From assembly GCF_048544455.1 (NCBI RefSeq), contig NC_133538.1, positions 435,176,311 through 435,240,310 of the forward strand: a stretch of DNA of 64,000 nt, written 5' to 3'. Source of the stretch: Silene latifolia. Taxonomy: Eukaryota; Streptophyta; Magnoliopsida; Caryophyllales; Caryophyllaceae. Position numbers and translations under genes: made by a program. This document shows, one piece after another, positions 11,901 through 23,174 of this stretch (positions are counted from its first letter, which is position 1; the number at the start of each line of letters is the position of its first letter). Below the pieces are notes generated by a model, which worked only from the letters and a program-made list of their open reading frames with translations, searched no databases and was not told the DNA's origin.

Positions 11901-14900
11901 AGTATTTGATGTTTTTTTGACATATTTAGTGTTTTTATTTAATTTAGAAAAAATTAAATTATTTGTTCTTCTCTCCTTTATTACACTTTTTTACCAACCA
12001 CTTTCTTATATATTTTACTTGGTTTACTTTTAAGGCATTCCGGATCCTTAAATCTATTTCGGTTTTCAAAATCGTTTTAATCTTTTCTCTCGATTTAAAT
12101 TTTAAGTTTTTATAAAAGAAATCCGGAATTCGATTTTAAAACCTCTAAAGTTTACCTTGACTTTCCATTACATTTTCGCTCTCCCTTTTGTTTTTCATTT
12201 TCCCTTTTCTATTCGCATTTTGAGGTGTGCGCTCTCCCATGGACGGTTTTAAAGGATGATTCATGTCAGCCGACCCCAAATCATTTTGGGATTAAGGCTC
12301 TGATGTTGTTGTTGTTGTTGTTGCTGCTGCTAGTTAGAAATTAAGCATGAGTGACGGGATATAATAAGAACCTCTTTTATGCATCATTTTGAAGAGTTGG
12401 CGACTATCTATCAAAATACTACTGATTCTTTTCTCCAACAAAGTAATGCCCACTTTATCTATAAAGATAAACTGATAATCTACGTTTCAACAAACAAAGT
12501 AGAGTAGCAAAGCTGGTGAAATAACTTTTACCATCACAAACAACATAACGTTCATCATTCAGACAGAAAGAAAAAGACCGGAAAATTAAGTTTAGCATGG
12601 TTAGCCTACAATTACATACCTCGTAACGGGATGTAAGTTCGCCCAACTTGGAAGCACGGACAGAGTCGATATGTTCATCTAAATCACGGACAAGCTTGGA
12701 CCTTGCTTTAGAAGTATCCCAATTTGCTTGTTCAACCATAGAATCTGTGTAAGACAGGGAAGTATTAAGCTGTGGACCAATGAGTGTTATAAATTGATGA
12801 AATTTTGAGTCCACTAGATAAATTCCATTGAACAGTTCTGTTTTCAAGGGATATATCTGAACACAGTAGTAGACAACAGTTGTCCTTGAAACAAAAAAAT
12901 CCAACTAAAAAGGTACATACTGCGATACTGACACCCAATGAGACGCTTCTCAAACAGTGACTTTTATAAGACAATCACCAGACAATTTTTTTTAGCGATA
13001 TTGGAATGCACCAGAGTTTGATCATGTTAAAGAAAAAAGCACAAATACATGCCTCAAAATAACCCTCATTCTCACCCCTACACCTATTCATGAATGGAGA
13101 AGATGCTCTACATCACTGGACTTTAGAGGATCAAAGAACACAATAGAAAAGCTTCCATCTATGGATTGGTCATAACTCATAAGGATAAGAAATACCTGCA
13201 CAACCCTTGTCAAAGACATCCAATGCAGACTGTTTGCATCTGCTGGCTGCATCAGAAAACCCTTCACCAGCATTCAAAGCTTTTTCCAATGCTTCTTTGA
13301 ACTTTTCAAATGCTTCAGAACGTAGATGGCCCAGTATCGAGTGGAAGGCAGGTTGAACAAGCTATACGACAGTTTAAAAAGTCACGAAGAGAATAAGCCA
13401 TCAACAGCAAGAAATAGTCAGCAACAACAATCACAGAGAGAAGCGAGTCTGAAATTCAAAGTATGAATTTCTTTTGCCAAAGACCCAAAACTTATCCCAA
13501 TGTAATAGAATATAAAAATGAGATGACATGTAGATACAAGGGCACAGTGCTATGAAGCCTCCATATGATAAACTGAGAATGACTACCTGTAGTAACTTAT
13601 CTTCCAGATCCTTCCTCTTAGCAGTCCTCACACCCTCGTCAAAATATACAGCCTCCGCATCATACCTGTAAAGAGAAGAAATGTACATGTCACCAAACAT
13701 AACATAAACAATAGCCACAATCACTGTAAATGTATAGGAGAAGCGCAGATGGAAAAAACATGAGGAACTAGGTATCTAAACACACTCTTACTAATAACTC
13801 TAAGCATTTAAATAAATGAAGAAATCTAAGAATGAATAAGAGATGTTTATAACATCCAGAGAGACAAGTTTCAATATTTGAAAAAGAAATCTAACTTGAA
13901 CCAGACTCGACATACCCCCACATGACCCAAACAGGCATAAATGTCTGAGAATCTATTACGGAACATAAGGGCCCTCATCAAAAGAACTGGGCATGAGAGG
14001 TATCACATAATGAAATATGGTGAGTGCAGGATAATGGTTTGCAGTGAGATTCTTGGGGCTCCTAAATCCAATCAAGCAAACACATACCCATGAGAGGTAT
14101 CATCCACAATGATTGCTTTTTAACACCAAGTGGTCCTTATTAAAGAGCTTCTTCTGAAAAACCATACATTGATGACCACTACTTATTTAGGAGTACGTAG
14201 GTCTTTCGTTAAGCAACCTCGGTTTTTGGGATGGAGAAGTAGAGAATGTGGGTCCCATTTAAATTCTTTGCATTACCTCGCGCGCTTGTGTCAGATACTC
14301 AACACTCGGACATTATAGAAAATCGGTCAATTCAATTCAAGAAATGAAAACACATGAAAATTTCAAACAGTAGGCAAAACTACCACTAGGACATGCAATC
14401 CTGTCAAATACTTCCAACGAAGTTGAATAACATAGATTACAACAAAAATATATCATAAACTCTAGAACCATGCAAGGTATAGGGTTAGCTATTACTCGTT
14501 CCATCCTATTTACATTGTACCCACTTTACTTTAGTGACTAAATAGTGTCAACTTTAAAATATATATTCTCGCATATACTACGAGAAGCTAATGTTCCAAG
14601 TTTGAAAATGGGAACAATTAAAACGGGACAGATGTAGAGTGAAATTGTGAATTGACACTAATAAAATTACATCACAAATAAATCATTTGTGGCTACCACT
14701 CACTCAGAGAAACAGCTACTGAGAATTGAACTAAGTTTTCTCCCAAAGCCCGGGACAGGACCAGATTGTGAGGCCTCTTCCAATTGAAGCCAGTCCTACA
14801 AATATTAGTAGCACATAAGCAAGCTGACAAAAATTGCCGAGAAACAAAATAGGCTCTAAGAAGAAAGAATCAAACACAAGTACGTGTCTAAGAGCCGTCT

Positions 14901-17900
14901 TACCTGGTTTTGTGTAAAATCATTACACTTTTCTTTGGCAATTTCTTCACAGCGAACTGTAGCCACCATGACCTGGAACAATCGTGGTATGAACAATAAT
15001 TCTACAAGTCACTTGCCTAAGAAATTAATTAAAGCACTAACCTTGTGTGCAGGAAGATCAAGGTCCTTGTTCTCCTTTATAACTTTCCAAATTTGCTGAG
15101 CACTAAAGGAGAAACCTGATGAAGGAACAACACCTCTTCGATCTCCAGCAAGCCCACCAGGAGCAATAGAGTGGAAGAATCGCTGCCTCAAATCAGCAAC
15201 CTTCATCCAAACACAGGAAGTCAAACAAAGTATCTATGCTGAAGCCCCAAGCTGATATGTTAGCTTTAAAGAGCACTTTGCAGCCCTTAGGATACTAAGA
15301 TCTACAGAAGTTGAACGTAAAATTATCCCGAATGAGAACTTCCCTAAAAGCTAGTGATGACTATTCTTTCAAGAGAAAACTTCGTTAAAAATATTGATGA
15401 CTATTATCGTAAGATATATCTAGCATATATCAAATATGAACTATTAAGTTCAAGCATATAGCATACCTGTTCTTTAAATAGCTCTTCTTTCTCTTCATAA
15501 CTTGAAAGAGCAACTACCTCAACCTGCGCAACAGTTGACAGCAAATGTAACAAGGTATCGCTACAATCAATACAGATAGAACTAACTGAACATACCCAGG
15601 ATTTGTACCATATCTTACATTGAAAAATTCACTAAGGGGAGTGTCCTTGTGTGCTTGCGGCTTAGGAACTGTATCCCATATCTGATGGACAATATCATAT
15701 AGCGGTCAAATATATCACCAAAAAGAAAGTTTTACAGCCAACATGATGCGGTGTAGCACCAAATAATCACCTTCTGAATATCTTCCCGCAGAACAGGTTC
15801 CAAATTTTCCAAAGGTGTCTGTATGAACAAAGAAAGGGTTACAACAGTCAGTGTATTTGAAGGTAAAAGTATATCCAAATCATACCCTAATAAGACCATA
15901 AGAGAACATACCCTTGTCTTATCTCGTATTACAAACATCAAAGTAGTCTTGCGAGGACTAAACAATCGCATCATGACCTATTCACAAGTAGCAACAAGTA
16001 TGATCATCATCCAAGTATCCAACCCACTTGGGAGTCCCATGAGTATAAATAAGCAAAAAGGATTTATGGCTCGTAAAAATTGTAAAACAGCAAACAAAAA
16101 GAGGAACAAAATATTTACTTGAAATACAGTCTTAAGAAGAGGCTTATTGGCTGCCTGTTCACGTCCTATATCATGACACCACCTACGTGGCAAAAATCAT
16201 ACATCAGAGATAAAGGAAGTCAAAATGGTGAAGAGATTAGTTATAGAGTAATCATCGCTCTTACATGTTTATGAGCACTATATCAGAAACAGCTAGAGCA
16301 AAGAGAGCACTTTGCTTTTCAAAAGCAGTATCATCCTGAAACACAACCCAACCAAGATATATAAGTAATAGACCTTCAGTTGTTAGATACAGTTGTAAAC
16401 TGAACGTCGCACAAAAACGTGTCTTCTTTACGATTATATAAAGACTTCCAACAATTCCAGTAAACTTGACACTAAATTTAAATCCGAGTCCATTAAGATG
16501 CTTCCTTGGAATAGGGGCAACGTAAGATTTTTCTCATCATCATTTTTTGTCATGGTTGGGCTTCCTATACATCTTGCTTACAGCAAAAAAAATCAAAAGC
16601 GAAGCCCAAATTCTCCTTCATACCAATTTCTTTAGTGCTAGGAACTTGAATTCTCACATAAACTCCAAGTATCTCATTTTATCGGAAAATTTCACTATAC
16701 TTCAGATGGAGCCAAAACCTAACAATCAATACACAACACACTGCTCACATTTTCAGTTTCCTTAGAACGATTAACCACCGTCACAGACAAAACCCCCGAT
16801 AATGAAGATATATACAGCACAAATTTTGACATAAACAGCCCCCAGGAGCGTGAATAGAAGTAACAAAAGTCTCCATCAAACATTGGTCATTGGTGATATC
16901 AACCACAGGAGATTTCAACGACAGACCAACTTACAGGGTGGCACATTACTGGCATGGCAACAGACCCAGAAGAGACCAGTGGCTATAGCTTAGAGCCTTA
17001 GACTCTTAGAGTCTTAGACCACTCGAACATTTTTGCTACAACAAATAAATGACCTTATAGGTCAAAAATTCAAGCCGCAATTTCGACTACTAAAACAAGC
17101 TAACAAGTGCAGCTTTCAAGTCAAATGAAGTGCTCAGCACTGCAGTAGCTAGTGATGTACAAGATTTGGGAATCACCTCTCCTCTTTCTCTACCATCAGT
17201 ACCCTCCAAATCCATTACAAGTGTACAGGGCTCTATCCCAAGACATTTTGCCAGCCAGATTCCCTTGGTGGTTTGTGACCTGGAAAGAGAAGGATACTGT
17301 AAAATGGTCCATTGTTTAGTGTTTCATCCTGTGTCTCAGGAAACAGTTGAAGACAGGAAGTAATAAATTACCTTCCTCTGAAGGCATCCATCTCCCTGAA
17401 GTTTGTTCCAAATAGATGATTCAATAGTGTACTTTTTCCTGCCAAAGCAAAGAACAAACCAACAGAAAACAAGAACATTAGCTTAAGAAATAAAACACTT
17501 GCAGTAAATAGAAAGAGAAGCAGCAGAAAACAATTACAACTGTAACACAGTAGCATAACTCCAGAATGGCAGAATTTACAAAACCACAAGACAATGAGAA
17601 TCAGTACAAACCACTGCTTTGTGGACCCATGATGGAGACTATGGCATACGAAAGCCCACATTCTGCCAATTTTACTCCTTTCAGAAACTTATCAATTCCA
17701 GTGACATTGAAATTTCCATCTCCATCAATCAGTTGAGTAGAACAGCATCCATCGTCGTTATCTGAGATAATAATATCAAGAACTATACCGGTGACGTCAG
17801 AAAACTTGTGACTCTGAAAGTCAGAGGTACTTACGGGCCATGACTGAAAGTTTAAGCTTTTAAAGAACCTAAGTGATAGCAAAAAATAGGTTTTTAAACA

Positions 17901-19381
17901 AGATACTAGAAATAATCTTCAATTAAACCATAAACAGGATTTCAACCTGGTGTTTTTCAAAAGACCAAGTAATGTTTCGTTGAAAAAAATACAGTAGCTC
18001 CTGTATCGACACCAACCATTACGAAACAAACCAAACGGCTCAAGAGAAGCACTACCGAATCTACTTAAGAAAACCAGTCTCTTTCTTGAGAAGCATGAGC
18101 ACCCAAAGATTAACACACGTGTTTCTACAATATTGACACAACTTCATCACACCCTTAACTAGGGCCATTATTCAAAAGAAATCCTCCATATAGATAGAAG
18201 CAAACATAATGATATAAGAAACTAAAATTATGTTATGTTATATATCTACCTGCACAATTGAGTCTCGTGTGGACTCCCATCCTATTATTAGGCAGAAGTT
18301 CGGAACCAAATTTAGTAATCTAACCTTACCATCACCACGTAGCCGCTGAAACCGGCTTCGAGCAAAGATAAAATGCTAAACACAATATTCATCCTCATGT
18401 TTCGCTTATGTACAGTGATTCCAATCAAAAACATTTGAGCAAGCTTCCACATTTCAACTAAACAACCACCTTTTCTACGTAGCTCAATATCCTATGAGGC
18501 TATGATAACACAAGACATATCACTTCCTGCAACCCAGTTATTAACTAAGATAGCGGTCTATAAGCTAACCTCAACTTCAACACACCAGAAAACAACCTCG
18601 CTCAGCTATGCAAAATTCCCAAATATCACCCGCAACCATAGAATTACATATTAAGCGATCAAACACCTACAAAGATCAAACTTTTGACTAGAACCCGGTT
18701 TCTTTTCTTCAATTCATAAATTCCTAGCAAAGCTTTCTCAACAACAGTCAAGTACTTAACTTTACTAAGCAACACAAGTGTCCTAACATTAACCCAGTAC
18801 ATCAGAGTTCAGTCATCCTAAAACCAAAACATAAAACATAAAACCAGTTTTCTGTACTCTGATCTCAACTTATGATACCGTCTGAAAGAAGCTCCCAAGT
18901 CCAAACTAAGCTATTGTGCCACAAATTGACGCAAACCATCGAAAACCGAAGTAAAAACACACAACCCAAAGGATCGCAACTACAAAAATCAATTTTTTTC
19001 CACATTTTCCTACACATTAGACCAACACTCCCCATTTAGAGAGCTAAATATTCCAAACTAAATGAAACTATCAAACAACATATAATTACAAAATTATGCA
19101 ACCTCCACCAAGCTAAAACCAAACTAATCAGCAATCCCTAGATCCCCAAATCCCCAAAACAGTATGCACAAAATTTTCACTAGCTAAAAAAAAAGGATAA
19201 TTCCCACAATTAAACTATTGCAAACAAACAAACTACCATTAAATTAAACCAAAATTTGGGCAAAAACTAAAGTAAACAGCAGAATTACAAAATATAATCT
19301 AACAGTTGACTGAAATTAGATGAAACTAAAGCTGAAAGCTCGAATTTAATCAAGAAAAAGGAGAAAATAGTGAGTACCCAT
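8961..19381 (-). CDS. RHD3: ROOT HAIR DEFECTIVE 3-type ER-shaping GTPase (atlastin/Sey1 family)
   Basis: Dynamin-like GTPase that fuses ER tubules. The 23 coding exons join in frame to 814 codons: 19381-19378, 17761-17612, 17438-17372, 17279-17177, 16335-16265, 16182-16119, 15977-15912, 15818-15771, 15681-15619, 15523-15467, 15200-15042, 14972-14904, 14795-14704, 13665-13587, 13361-13196, 12744-12620, 10964-10702, 10622-10526, 10442-10278, 9936-9832, 9683-9589, 9504-9408, 9200-8961. Motifs: P-loop GPQSSGKS (residues 47-54), [14 protein letters not shown] (97-110), G4 RDKT (171-174), [12 protein letters not shown], a long helical middle, and the membrane hairpin [11 protein letters not shown]...[12 protein letters not shown] (about 685-717). 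The tail is Ser-rich, ending SSSSKDD. Length matches the family. All borders used are GT-AG. Exon 1 codes only ATGG, which supplies the start Met. I see no damage. RHD3 and its close RL1/RL2 paralogues cannot be separated with certainty by eye. Confidence 0.95.
11640..12331 (+). mobile_element. 5'-truncated RTE-type LINE in an RHD3 intron
   Basis: The fragment lies antisense to RHD3 in the intron between exons 16 and 17. Around 11780-11900 it reads [17 protein letters not shown], then [22 protein letters not shown], the usual C-terminal end of plant LINE reverse transcriptases. Near 12265-12335 comes the familiar 3' end AGCCGACCCCAAATCATTTT...GGGATTAAGGCT with a (TTG)n tail, typical of plant RTE elements. 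The 5' part is absent. Flanking splice sites of RHD3 are unaffected. Confidence 0.8.
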
Positions 19382-19717
19382 AATTGATATAGGGGTGATT
19401 GAAAAAACCCTGATCTGATTTAGCTTCTGGAACAGGAACAAGAATCAAAGTTTAAATCTTTTAGGAAGTGAAGAGTTAAAAACGGTGAAAAAGAGACGGT
19501 GATCTTTGTACAATGTGGAAAGGGGTTTTTTTTGTGTAAGAAAGCTTCTTGTTGAATGTAAATGTTAAGTTAAATTTGGTAGTAGTCGTGTGGTTTGTTC
19601 CTAGGAATCGAATTGGGTTTCCACTTTCCAGTTCCCACTCTCTTGGGAATTGTGATTTTGTGGTAGTACGGTAATACAATTGGTGGTATGGTTTATGAGC
19701 GGTGATTATATGTATTA
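19382..19717 (-). promoter_or_regulatory. RHD3 5' UTR and promoter region
   Basis: This is the sequence 5' of the inferred RHD3 ATG (19381-19379). The reverse strand is rich in CTTTTT/TCTTCAC tracts typical of plant 5' UTRs. No TATA box was confidently assigned. A transposon (19718 onward) begins about 340 bp from the start codon, so the promoter is short or overlaps it. Confidence 0.4.
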
Positions 19718-19924
19718 GGTCCTGTTCTTTTGGACTTAAAGTTGATGAACTTAACTTAATTTTTCTGAACTTAACTTATTTTTGCTGAACTTAATTTTTC
19801 TGAACTTAATTTTGCTGAACTTTTCTGAACTTAATTTTGCTGAACTTTGCTGAACTTAACTTATAATAGGTTAACTTTTCTAAATTAAAATAATCTTACT
19901 TAAATTAACTTAATTTAATTTCAC

Positions 19925-19965
<41 letters not shown>

Positions 19966-19998
19966 TCCCTTCCAAAATAATAATATAATAATAATATT

Positions 19999-20047
<49 letters not shown>

Positions 20048-20868
20048 TAACTAAAAATACAAATAAAGATTATAAAATACTTTATTTATATAAGTTAATA
20101 TTTTCGTACACATTACCTAATACATAAAAATAAAAAGTAAATCACATTACTTTTTTTTCTTTCTAATCATCTAGTTCCATATTATCATCTTTCTCGTCAC
20201 TTTCTTCATCTTCATTTGAGCTCACCCCGTCAAATCCATTGCCTCGCCAAATGTTATTGACTATATTATTTCGCATCTTGTACATAGTTTTTTTTCCGCT
20301 TCTTATCAAACATGCCTAAATCTTTTGTCCCTAGAACGTTCTCATGTTGTATAACAAGTATCCCATAAGTGTGCATCCGTATAAAATTATGAAGTGTGAA
20401 ATTAGAAATAATAATGGACATTTGATACTTAGGTGACATTTGAGGCATAACTTTTAACACCTTCCACCTTTTTTTTCAATTGACCAAATGCCATTTCAAC
20501 TTTCATTCTCAATGACGAATGTCGGTAATTAAAATGCTCTAACATACCTTCGAGGGATAGATAAGAATTCGGCTTTAAATAATTTTTTTTTTTTGAAAAA
20601 ATTATATAGAATACTAATTAATCTCGGATTGTTTATACAACCGATTTGAACGAAAATTGTATCTATTTTTTAAAACTCGTCAATATTATGAAACTTATTA
20701 TTCTGCTTAACTTTTCTGAACTTAATTTTCTTTGAACTTTTCCAACTTAATTTTCTTTGAACTTTTCTCAACTTAATTTTGTCAACTTAATTTTCTTTAA
20801 CTTAACTTAACTTAATTTTGCTGAACTTAACTTATAGAGAGTAACTTTAAGTCCAAAAGAACATGGCC
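19718..20868 (-). mobile_element. Internally deleted PIF/Harbinger element
   Basis: The ends are inverted: GGTCCTGTTCTTTTGGACTT at 19718 and its near-perfect complement ending at 20868 (GGCCATGTTCTTTTGGACTT reversed). TTA lies just outside the left end and TTTA outside the right. Subterminal arrays of CTGAACTTAATTTTG-like units occur at both ends (about 19740-19870 and 20700-20830). On the minus strand (20266-20560) are EHFNYRHSSLRMKVEMAFGQ and, in a shifted frame, ISNFTLHNFIRMH, the C-terminal part of the DDE transposase. The N-terminal two thirds are missing. (AAT)n tracts at 19926-19965 and about 20005-20041 lie inside. Confidence 0.8.
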
Positions 20869-20895
20869 TTTAAGTGGGTGTGTAGCGCATTTTGC

Positions 20896-21098
20896 TTCAG
20901 ACGGCTGTTTTTCGTCTGAAATAAAACGGGCAATATGTTATTTTCTGATAAACATGTTATCATTGCTTTTCACATCATTTTCAGGGTAATAAATGACACC
21001 TCTAATTATAATATTTTGTGGATTAAATGGTTATACTTTCTTAAAAAATGACAACATTTTATCCGTCTTATTTCTGACGGGAAAACAATCCGTCTGAA
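20896..21098. mobile_element. MITE with about 40-bp terminal inverted repeats
   Basis: Left end TTCAGACGGCTGTTTTTCGT and right end (reverse complement) TTCAGACGGATTGTTTTCCC both continue into CGTCxGAAATAA-ACGG. The 203-bp element is non-coding and AT-rich. TTTGC occurs just outside both ends and may be part of a target duplication. The superfamily is uncertain. Confidence 0.7.
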
Positions 21099-21202
21099 AT
21101 AATAATTTGCGTACGTATAAAGCTTATAAACTTTGTTGTATAGAATTTATGTGTATATAACTTTTGAAATATTTTATATAAATATTGTTATCAAAAAATT
21201 TT

Positions 21203-21236
21203 CTTTTTGTCGCCCGATATTTACTAATGTCGCCCG
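21203..21236. repeat. Orphan MULE-type terminal sequence
   Basis: CTTTTTGTCGCCCG followed by a second GTCGCCCG 20 bp on. The same arrangement, inverted, ends the MULE at 62077-62111. No transposase lies next to this copy. Confidence 0.6.
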
Positions 21237-22286
21237 TTTAAATTACTAATTTACCCTTATATAATTTACCCCCTTACCAAATTACCCCTAACCAATTAAC
21301 ACCCTAATACTAGATCACCAATGAGGTCCACATTTCATTTCCCGCTTCTCCACCGAATTAAAATTGCGACCCACTTGACGGCCGGTAACGAATCGACGAC
21401 AAAAACAACAGTTAAGACATTAACAACTACAGAACAACAGTTAAGGTAAATTATTCTATTTAGTTTTCAATTCATTTATTTGAATTGTGTTTATAGGTAT
21501 AGAATCAATGAAATATTGGGTAATTCTATTGTAATTTCTGGAAAATTGGTCGTATTCTTGGTAATTCAATATGTAAAATTTCTTTTATTCTGGAAATTTG
21601 GTTTCAATCGACTTACTGTTTAGTTGTGGAGTGTTGAGTCTCGTTTCACTGAAGGGGATGTGAGTCGGGGTGTTCGGCCGTCGTGGCAATGTCGTGGTTA
21701 TTGCACGACATAGGGGTGGGGATATCGTGGTTGTCGCACGACAACGTGGCGAGCATGACGTGTTGCTCACACGATGAAGTAGGGGCGAGTTCGAGTTCAC
21801 TGCGCGACATGTCCGTGCATTGCTTGTGTTGACCACACGACTTGTCTACGGTTATGTTGTGTAAGTAGCACGACCGGCGTACCTTACATCTTCTTCTGCC
21901 AAGCTCTTTGTACTGTCATTTTGGCTTGTAATATGGCCGTAGCTGCTGTACTTCTTGATTGTACTATGGTTGTAGCTCTTGTACTATCTTTTTATTCATG
22001 ATAATTGAATGAAGCTTTTGTGTACTCAAATTGCTTGAATTGAGTGATCTTGGCTCTGATATAGATTTTACTTTGTTTTCTATTAGTATGATGATATGAT
22101 GATGCGTGTTTAGCTACATACAAATGGAGAAGTAAAAAATGGGTGTATGATGATGGTGAATAAGTATAATAAACTAAAGTGTTAGTGGGGTACAACTGTA
22201 CAAGTGTACCACTGTCCTACGAAAAGTAAAGTACAGAGTACTTGTTTTCACTTTTATTTTTTTTTACATTTTTTTATTATTAATTA
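21237..22286. other. Gene-free stretch holding the minisatellite
   Basis: No convincing gene was seen. A minus-strand 83-codon frame at 21585-21836 is produced by the 33-bp repeat. The rest is AT-rich and ends at the Stowaway element. Confidence 0.5.
21704..21874. repeat. 33-bp-period minisatellite (left copy)
   Basis: The anchor CACGAC (or CACGAT / CGCGAC) recurs at 21704, 21737, 21770, 21803, 21836 and 21869, exactly 33 bp apart. Units are diverged between the anchors. The same anchor and period occur in the MULE intron at 61581-61746. Confidence 0.85.
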
Positions 22287-22495
22287 CTCCCTCTGTCCCT
22301 GACATTTGTTGTCCTTTTTCATTTTGGGGTGTCTCAGTCATTTGTTGTCCTTTCTATTTTAAGAATGAATTTGATGAGTAATTTGATCATTCACACTCAA
22401 TTTATTCCACTTGTCATTTAGTAATTGGCCCCCTCCCCCTTTCCTTGGTCTTTGTGCCAAAACCAAAGGATAACAAATGACCGGGACGGAGGGAG
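22287..22495. mobile_element. Stowaway-type MITE
   Basis: Inverted ends CTCCCTCTGTCCC / GGGACGGAGGGAG flank 209 bp of non-coding sequence. TA duplications lie at 22285-22286 and 22496-22497. These are the hallmarks of Tc1/mariner Stowaway MITEs. Confidence 0.9.
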
Positions 22496-22612
22496 TATAT
22501 GTGATAATTCACAAATACTCTTGCTTTAAATTGCACTATCCGTCTAAAGTTTAAACATGTCAAATATCACCGTATGAGTATATATGACAAATGTTTTACC
22601 TTTTTAAGTGTA

Positions 22613-22644
22613 CTAGTTGTTGCGCCGCGCCCTCCCGGGCGCGG
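22613..22644 (-). other. Helitron 3' terminus: GC-rich hairpin plus CTAG
   Basis: On the plus strand CTAG at 22613-22616 follows target A at 22612. An 8-nt spacer (22617-22624) separates it from the stem CCGCGCCC / GGGCGCGG with loop TCCC. In element orientation this is hairpin, spacer, CTAG|T. Confidence 0.92.
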
Positions 22645-23174
22645 AGCCCCAATTTGTTCTTCTGTTTTCATAGACTCGAGAGGAGTTTCGTTTATGTGTT
22701 GTGGCTATGCTTAATTTCCTTTTCCGCCGACATCCCTTCCTGTGGGTGCGCATCATCCAAAGGACCCCAGTAACTCGTTAGCTTAGCATATTATACAAGA
22801 TTACGATGTGCCAAAGCGGAAGATATATATAAAGAGAACAGCATAGTCTTGCAGAAAAGATAGTTACTTATACACAATATCTAGGGTGCATCTAATAGTC
22901 GTTGGTTACTTATTAACCGCTACTGCCAGGAGCCAATTGTTCATATTCCTTTGCCGTTTTTTAAAAAGCCAACCTAACATTAGATTATGCGTCCTTACAC
23001 TGGTAGGTATTCAGCGCCTTCAAAACCGGTTCAAAACTTGCTAAGGTAGCTTAATAGAATCTTGGTGTTTAGTTTAGAGAGACCTGCTTGAGCACCCATT
23101 CCAGTTGTTGTGCTCTGGAAAGAGCTGTGCTAGGCACTACCTGTACATACAACCTTGCGTTCTGTAATTTGGTC

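Noticed and set aside
17601-17882. Met at 17882 as the RHD3 start
   Set aside because: The upstream part has no similarity to RHD3, and the ATGG exon at 19381 joins in phase at good splice sites.
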